Below are positions 60,601 through 64,000 of a stretch of DNA of 64,000 nucleotides, piece by piece. The translations under genes and the position numbers were made by a program. Location of the stretch: assembly GCA_023444095.1 (NCBI GenBank), contig JAEZRP010000040.1, positions 1-64,000 on the forward strand. Reading direction: 5' to 3'. The DNA is from Bacillota bacterium (lineage in GTDB: Bacteria; Bacillota; Clostridia; Christensenellales; Aristaeellaceae). Positions within the stretch are counted from its first letter, which is position 1; the number at the start of each line of letters is the position of its first letter. The notes below the pieces were generated by a model. It did no database searches and was not told where the DNA came from. It worked only from the letters and a program-made list of their open reading frames with translations.

Positions 60601-60696
60601 GGGTGTGATAAGATACAAGGATACCTGGTCGGCAAACCGCTTGATGAAAAAGCGGCCTTTTCGTTGCTCGCCAAACAAGCAATGTCTGATCGTTAG
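57637..60696 (+). CDS. Membrane PAS-GGDEF-EAL protein, probable c-di-GMP phosphodiesterase
   Basis: This is a 1019-residue protein; ATG 57637 has AAAGGATG upstream. A 5TMR-LYT-type membrane region spans about residues 1-180. Three PAS domains are at about 205-320, 325-450 and 455-570 (PAS/PAC features such as GCFIDVNQQWCDLLGYSRDE). A GGDEF-like domain (about 575-735) lacks its signature: the site reads STYDNNFVFYF, so cyclase activity is unlikely. The EAL domain (about 745-1000) keeps FEALARF, EITETIFT, IDDFGTGYSSLA, LKIDRYF and AEGVERED. Hydrolysis of c-di-GMP is likely. The gene is visibly more AT-rich than its neighbours, suggesting horizontal gain. Confidence 0.9.
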   Translation: MERDIMIALLNNATLLLFLSVIYEVTYIVPSRFRRIQPIFSGIFIALICSAVMRMPLTLQSGIVFDTRSILISVAALIFGAIPAFITVAVAAIVRLSMGGVGLLPGIAVIITSALIGLAWRRWLYPKSTKWRCLIVFAMSIVVHAVMLACMLLLPYPDNQNVIRAITMPVMLIYPVASVLLSLLLMHQQELRRMQKQLKQSEERFKLLFDKAPLGYQSLDLDGCFIDVNQQWCDLLGYSRDEVIGKWFGDFLSPENKEIFLKRFPVFKEQGYVHSEFEVLHKRGNPLFLSFEGKIGYGFDGAFKQTHCILQDITQQKAAEAALIESETKYRNIAENMSDVVWQADLNLNTTYVSPSVKKLLGDSPEEHLKRKLEDKFSEQTIQKIQTILREELEKENSPQVDQGRSRTVEVEHLRADGTVIWVEMNVSILHDPHGNPVGFLGVTRDIMQRKLAELALRESERSKSVFLSNLPGLAYRCNYDREWTMQYVSAGCFELTGYHPDRLLNKSFADLITYEYRERLWKAWEGTLAKRTQFRYEYEIITAHGVRKWVMELGQGVYNDQGEVEALEGIILDISDRKEMENRLIYFNEHDRWTGLYNRAYLESLLEQDAKLQINTKRALISINLSTVQLLTANYGFHYAQNLVKKAAEALSQYCTEKRILFSTYDNNFVFYFVDYKDKNELMEFIQTITDVLESLFRTEKVGGGIGVLEIDQDHQLTVDLLLRRLLAASEKATNTLEKDFGVYFYDEALDALINREWEISRELSRIAADDDSDELFLLYQPILDLKSDSVCGFEALARFRTEKLGLVSPVEFIPIAEKTKLILPLGKRILCQALRFLNKLNDFGYKTINVSINVSAVELLRPDFPSNLIDMISEMKANPENIGIEITETIFTADYDYMNNVIKRLRDAGLHIAIDDFGTGYSSLAREKGLNVDCLKIDRYFIDKLLEIDPDKAISGDIISMAHRLGHCVIAEGVEREDQKHYLQTHGCDKIQGYLVGKPLDEKAAFSLLAKQAMSDR

Positions 60697-60823
60697 GTTC
60701 CTGATTTGTCAGGCGCGCGTGCGCACATGCGCATGAGAATACCCGATATGGCATTCGGGCAACAACGCCGAACAAGAACGAATTTTGACTGAAACAAGCA
60801 TGTAACATGACTTCATCGATCGC

Positions 60824-61423
60824 TTACAGTCCCTCTATCAGTAATCGAATGTGTTCCACTGCCCGCTCTTTTAAGTCAAAATTAGGGTATCGGATACACC
60901 AATCATAGCTGATGCCACGGATCGCCGTGACAAAGTGTCGGGCAAGCACATTCGCCGGCACAACGTTTTTGAGTTCCCCGCGCTGGATTCCCCTCTCCAA
61001 TACATCCTGAAACAACGTGTAAAGCTCCCGATCGTAGCCGTGGACAGCTTCTGTGTCCACCGTTCCTGCCAGTAGTATTTGGTAGGTCTTCTTCATATTT
61101 TCGCAGCCGATTGTGTCCATCAACACATCGCATATTTTCCCAGTCAATGCCAGAAGAACCCCGGAAGTGGGCAGATCTGTGGGCAGATTTTCCAGCAAGG
61201 ATTTATAGTCCGCATCGGCTCGGGCGGCGTAATCCGCAATGAGCATGGCGATCAGCGCGTCCTTCGACTCATAATGTACATAGAAAGCACCCTTGGTGAT
61301 TCCGACCGCATCGGTGATATCTTTCACACCGACGGCGGCAAAATCACGCTCCGCAAACAGCTTTTCAGCAATTTGATATATCTTTTTCCTGGTTTCGGCA
61401 CCCTGTGCTTTTCTTTTTTTCAT
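60824..61423 (-). CDS. TetR-family regulator
   Basis: This is a 199-residue protein with ATG 61423. The N-terminal helix-turn-helix is TRKKIYQIAEKLFAERDFAA, VGVKDITDAVGITKGAFYVH, YESKDALIAML. The C-terminal ligand domain is helical and generic. An operator-like dyad lies at 61466-61488 upstream, in its own promoter. No efflux gene is next to it in the window. The target is unknown. Confidence 0.9.
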   Translation of the reverse strand: MKKRKAQGAETRKKIYQIAEKLFAERDFAAVGVKDITDAVGITKGAFYVHYESKDALIAMLIADYAARADADYKSLLENLPTDLPTSGVLLALTGKICDVLMDTIGCENMKKTYQILLAGTVDTEAVHGYDRELYTLFQDVLERGIQRGELKNVVPANVLARHFVTAIRGISYDWCIRYPNFDLKERAVEHIRLLIEGL

Positions 61424-61465
61424 ACGGCCTCGCCTCTTGAATTTCGCAGGAAAATATAATATAAT

Positions 61466-61501
61466 GAACCGGGTTAGTAACCTCGTTCACTTATATGTCA
61501 A
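61466..61501 (-). promoter_or_regulatory. Operator-like dyad and -35 box upstream of tetR
   Basis: GAACCGGGTTAGTAACCTCGTTC (61466-61488, minus-strand promoter region) is an imperfect palindrome centred on TAG. A TTGACA -35 box is at 61496-61501 on the minus strand, so the dyad covers the -10 region, as expected for TetR autorepression. Confidence 0.55.
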
Positions 61502-61642
61502 TTAGAATTTTAGTATAGCACTTGTTGATCATGAATTCAAGCAACTAGCCCGAAACAGCCATGTTTTTTGAATCTCGCCGAAAGGGCGGGCGGGATCATT
61601 ATTAACATTACGTAAATCAAAGAATCGGAAATGGAGGAACGC

Positions 61643-62191
61643 ATGCTCTCTCGTACGCCGACCGAAACACAGGCGCAGTCTGCCGCTGGCGGAACCCGGT
61701 GTGATTCCCTTGCCGAGATGTACAACACTTACTTCCTCCGCATACACAACTACGTACGTTATCGGGTGGGAAACAGACACGACGCCGAAGATATTACGAG
61801 CCAGATTTTCATTAAGCTCTTTTCCAAGCTGGAGTCTTACCAGGAGAAGAAAGCGCCTCTTTCAGCATGGATATTTTGCATCGCCCGAAATGCCGTAACG
61901 GATTACTACCGCAGCCGCGGACGGCACTCATATACCTCCCTGGACGACATTTGGGAGCTGGCAGATTGCTGCGACGGGCCTGACTGCTTAGTGGCCGCAG
62001 CAGAGATGCGGCAGTCCTTGCACAGCGCACTGCAGTATCTCAGTGAACGCGAACGGAAGATCATAGAGCTTAAGTTCTGGTATGAGTTTTCCAATCGAAG
62101 CATCGCGAAATTTCTCGGAATCAGCGACAGCAACGTGGGAGTAATCCTGTACCGGGCGATTCAGCGGCTGCGTCGTATCCTAGACGGCTGA
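61643..62191 (+). CDS. ECF-like RNA polymerase sigma factor
   Basis: This is a 182-residue protein. ATG 61643 follows GGAGG; ATG 61631 overlaps that site. Region 2 is YFLRIHNYVRYRVGNRHDAE, DITSQIFIKLFSKLESYQEK, and APLSAWIFCIARNAVTDYYR. Region 4 is LQYLSERERKIIELKFWYEF, SNRSIAKFLGISDSNVGVIL, YRAIQRLRRIL. It is a small sigma factor of the ECF type. It precedes the Nif11-type peptide gene by 256 bases and could control it, but no anti-sigma gene is visible. Confidence 0.9.
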   Translation: MLSRTPTETQAQSAAGGTRCDSLAEMYNTYFLRIHNYVRYRVGNRHDAEDITSQIFIKLFSKLESYQEKKAPLSAWIFCIARNAVTDYYRSRGRHSYTSLDDIWELADCCDGPDCLVAAAEMRQSLHSALQYLSERERKIIELKFWYEFSNRSIAKFLGISDSNVGVILYRAIQRLRRILDG

Positions 62192-62447
62192 AAGATTAGC
62201 CGGAACGGCGGAATCAAGCTGTTCCCGTTTATGAGTATGTGTATCGCCGCTTGGTCAGCCGCACGAATGCAAATAGGAAGGCTTTTCCGCATACATTTTC
62301 TCACATGCCGGGGCAGATTTGGCCATTCATACGATAACATGAATCATGACCAGCGCCACAGAAAATGAAGGCAGGCATGTAATGGGGCGCCGATATAGAC
62401 GTACTTACGAATGGATAAAACCAATGTACAAAAGGAGGACGGGACAT
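62192..62447 (+). other. Upstream region of the RiPP precursor
   Basis: A 256-bp intergenic stretch between the sigma-factor gene and the Nif11-type gene. No sigma-A -35/-10 pair is convincing, so an alternative sigma factor may read it. The only clear feature is the ribosome binding site AAAGGAGG at 62430-62437 before the precursor. Confidence 0.4.
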
Positions 62448-62711
62448 ATGAGCTTGGTATCGGCAAATGCATTTCTGGAACGGGTCAAAACCGACGAGGA
62501 TTTTAGGAACAAGCTTGCAGGCCTTCAGGACGGTCAGGCACGCATGGGTTTTGCTCAGGAGGCGGGGTTCACCTTTACGGTAGAGGAACTTACCGAAGCA
62601 AAAGCCGAGCAGGGTCTTTCGGATGATGAGTTGGACGCGGTTGCCGGCGGCTGCGGCGGCGGAAAACTCTGCCTCACGGGAGTAGGCGACGCGAACATCA
62701 GCCTCTGGTAA
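62448..62711 (+). CDS. Nif11-type leader RiPP precursor peptide
   Basis: This is an 87-residue peptide; ATG 62448 has AAGGAGGACGGGACAT upstream, and the longer frame from 62346 is not supported. Residues 1-68 are a Nif11-like leader (MSLVSANAFLERVKTDEDFR, GFAQEAGFTFTVEELTEAKA, LSDDELDAVAGG) ending in a Gly-Gly cleavage site at 67-68. The 19-residue core that follows (69-87) starts CGGG, contains a second Cys (Cys75) and ends in SLW. Such precursors are modified by radical SAM or other enzymes and exported by C39-type proteases. The radical SAM gene on the other strand is the likely partner. Confidence 0.88.
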   Translation: MSLVSANAFLERVKTDEDFRNKLAGLQDGQARMGFAQEAGFTFTVEELTEAKAEQGLSDDELDAVAGGCGGGKLCLTGVGDANISLW

Positions 62712-62731
62712 CATTACGGCAACCCGGATCG

Positions 62732-62770
62732 ACCGCCTTGCACGCCGAGCGGCAGAGCAAGGCGGTTTTT
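62732..62770 (+). terminator. Terminator after the RiPP precursor
   Basis: ACCGCCTTGC and GCAAGGCGGT pair across a 14-base loop and are followed by TTTT. It lies between the convergent precursor and maturase genes. Confidence 0.85.
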
Positions 62771-62775
62771 CGATA

Positions 62776-64000
62776 TCAAAAGTCCAGCGGGCAAGGTTTC
62801 CGCGGAAAAATTCCGTTTTCAATCAGAAAGGCTTTCTCCTCTTCGTCCAGCATTCCGATCAGTCCCACCGCCAATTCCAGCTCACGCCGCTTCAAGGCAC
62901 ATATCTCCGGAGACGGCTCCCACACAGATCCGGTGGCGCCCACGTTGTCGTGCTTGCACCACCCGGCACAGTAGTAACGAGCGAAGCAATTGGCACACAA
63001 TGGTGACCGCGCAAGGGGGGATTGATCATATCCTTTGCGGTCGAGCGTCCCTGTAAACACAGTTCCGAGCTTAAATTCCTCCATTCCCACGAAGCGATGA
63101 CATAAAAAGAGATCGCCCGCACAGGAAACGGCAACGTAATTGACGCCTGCGCCGCAGGCATGGCGCTGTTTTTTATTGTGAAGAAGCGCCAGTAAGGGGA
63201 TCGCAAGCTGGGCACGCGATCTGAGCGCCTTGAGCTCTTTCGTCGCTCGAGCCGAAATGAGCGCCGCCCACTCTTCTGCCTCGCGCTCCAGCGCCAAGAC
63301 GAGTCCATCCAATTTCCGTGCGCTCTTCTTCTCCTCGAAAAGGGAATCGGACGCAGGCAACAAAGTGATATCCAGAAAACCCAGATCGATAAGGGCGCTT
63401 TTGATCCGCTCCGTTTGGCTGTGATCCACGACGACAGCATGAACCCGCGCATCCGGTTTTTTCTCAACAAGGGACTTTGCCCGAGGGTAGACGATGTCAA
63501 ATGAGCCGCGGTTACCCGGAAAGGGGCGCTGCGCGTCGTGAATTTCCCTGGGCCCGTCCATGCTGACGATCACGTCCACATCATAGTCCACCACGAAGGA
63601 GATCGCTTCTTCATCCAGCAGCGTGGCGTTTGTCGTCGTGAGGAAGGTGACTCGTTTGCCGACGGCGGCAGCTTTCTCGCGCGCGTAGGCGGCTGTTTTC
63701 TTCATCAGTGGAAAATTGAGGAATGGTTCTCCGCCGAAGAACGAAACATAGAGGTTTTTCACATTGCCCGACTGTCCGATGAGCCAGTCGATCGCCTGAA
63801 GCGCTGTGGCTTCCTCCATGCGGGCCTCCGTTTTGTTCTCGTAGCAGTAAACGCAGCGCAGATTGCACGCCTGCGTGACGAAAAGGGCAATGCTGTTTAT
63901 CGGCTCTCTCGTATCATTCCCAGCGAATTTCGTTTTTTGGGGGCGAAGCAATCCAAATTCCGCCAGAGCAACCTGCGTCTCTTGCGGCACAAAATCCGTA
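62776..64000 (-). CDS. Radical SAM/SPASM peptide maturase, N-terminus beyond the right edge
   Basis: The visible 408 codons stay open to the window edge, so the N-terminus is missing; GTG 63990 is a possible but unproven start. The radical SAM motif is CNLRCVYCYENKTEARMEEA, followed by FFGGEPFLNFPLMKK and LTTTNATLLDEEAISF. The C-terminal SPASM domain has eight Cys (CGAGVNYVAVSCAGDLFLCH, then CANCFARYYCAGWCKHDN and EICALKRR), the CGAG-x-CHRF pattern of thioether-forming peptide maturases such as SCIFF types. It is convergent with the Nif11-type precursor, and very likely modifies it. Confidence 0.9.
   Translation of the reverse strand, partial: TDFVPQETQVALAEFGLLRPQKTKFAGNDTREPINSIALFVTQACNLRCVYCYENKTEARMEEATALQAIDWLIGQSGNVKNLYVSFFGGEPFLNFPLMKKTAAYAREKAAAVGKRVTFLTTTNATLLDEEAISFVVDYDVDVIVSMDGPREIHDAQRPFPGNRGSFDIVYPRAKSLVEKKPDARVHAVVVDHSQTERIKSALIDLGFLDITLLPASDSLFEEKKSARKLDGLVLALEREAEEWAALISARATKELKALRSRAQLAIPLLALLHNKKQRHACGAGVNYVAVSCAGDLFLCHRFVGMEEFKLGTVFTGTLDRKGYDQSPLARSPLCANCFARYYCAGWCKHDNVGATGSVWEPSPEICALKRRELELAVGLIGMLDEEEKAFLIENGIFPRKPCPLDF

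Overview
The window reads as chromosome of a GC-rich, anaerobic, endospore-forming Firmicute (class Clostridia; order not resolvable from this piece). The support is a spoIIID-mbl gene pair, strong Gram-positive ribosome binding sites (GGAGG types) before most genes, PhnCDE- and Mgl-type ABC systems with YesN/YesM-style two-component regulation, an oxygen-sensitive anaerobic sulfatase maturase, and TagD. Most of the window is visibly GC-rich with codons ending in C or G. Four stretches look more AT-rich and accessory: about 1-2100, the amidase at 41808-43157, the EAL protein at 57637-60696, and the right end from about 60700.

Layout. 1-2110: edge of an accessory island, with ribbon-helix-helix-tail proteins (one broken), ending at a tRNA-Leu/Tyr/Thr cluster (2111-2410). 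2581-6022: cell-wall and sporulation genes (peptidoglycan-binding membrane protein, YgjP-like metallopeptidase, MreB/Mbl, SpoIIID). 6243-7638: P-loop kinase and creatininase-family enzyme. 7868-11590: ArgS behind two CobW-type GTPases. 11724-17338: small conserved protein, thioesterase, YcxB-like protein with a YtcJ-like amidohydrolase, and an ECF sigma/VWA-protein pair. 17477-27807: sugar locus, with mglBAC on the minus strand facing a response regulator, histidine kinase and two sugar-binding proteins on the plus strand, then a GH172 (DUF2961) protein. 27855-33269: M42 peptidase, a two-gene unit of unknown role, superoxide dismutase, MFS transporter. 33282-38440: phosphonate-type ABC transporter with a cytoplasmic 5'-nucleotidase-like enzyme. 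38626-43157: MFS transporter, peptidoglycan-binding repeat protein, amidase. 43229-46454: ydjGHI-like envelope-stress genes (zinc ribbon, TPM, SPFH) without pspA. 46592-48822: FabH, Nudix, TagD, Cys-rich small protein. 48904-52708: sulfatase, its radical SAM maturase and an amidohydrolase. 52851-57209: HD protein, glyoxalase-fold protein, MerR/TipAS regulator, and an FMN-riboswitch operon (RibU-type ECF S component, GNAT, pyroglutamyl peptidase, creatininase-family enzyme). 57637-60696: PAS/EAL membrane protein. 60824-64000: TetR regulator, ECF sigma factor, a Nif11-type RiPP precursor and a convergent radical SAM/SPASM maturase that runs off the right edge.

The most interesting candidates are (1) the Nif11-leader peptide with a short Cys/Gly-rich core beside a radical SAM-SPASM enzyme at the right edge; (2) the sugar-sensing cassette of two extracytoplasmic binding proteins plus YesM/YesN, divergent from mglBAC; (3) the island proteins that share one DNA-binding-like tail on different N-terminal domains. 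All functions come from reading motifs by eye. No database search was run.
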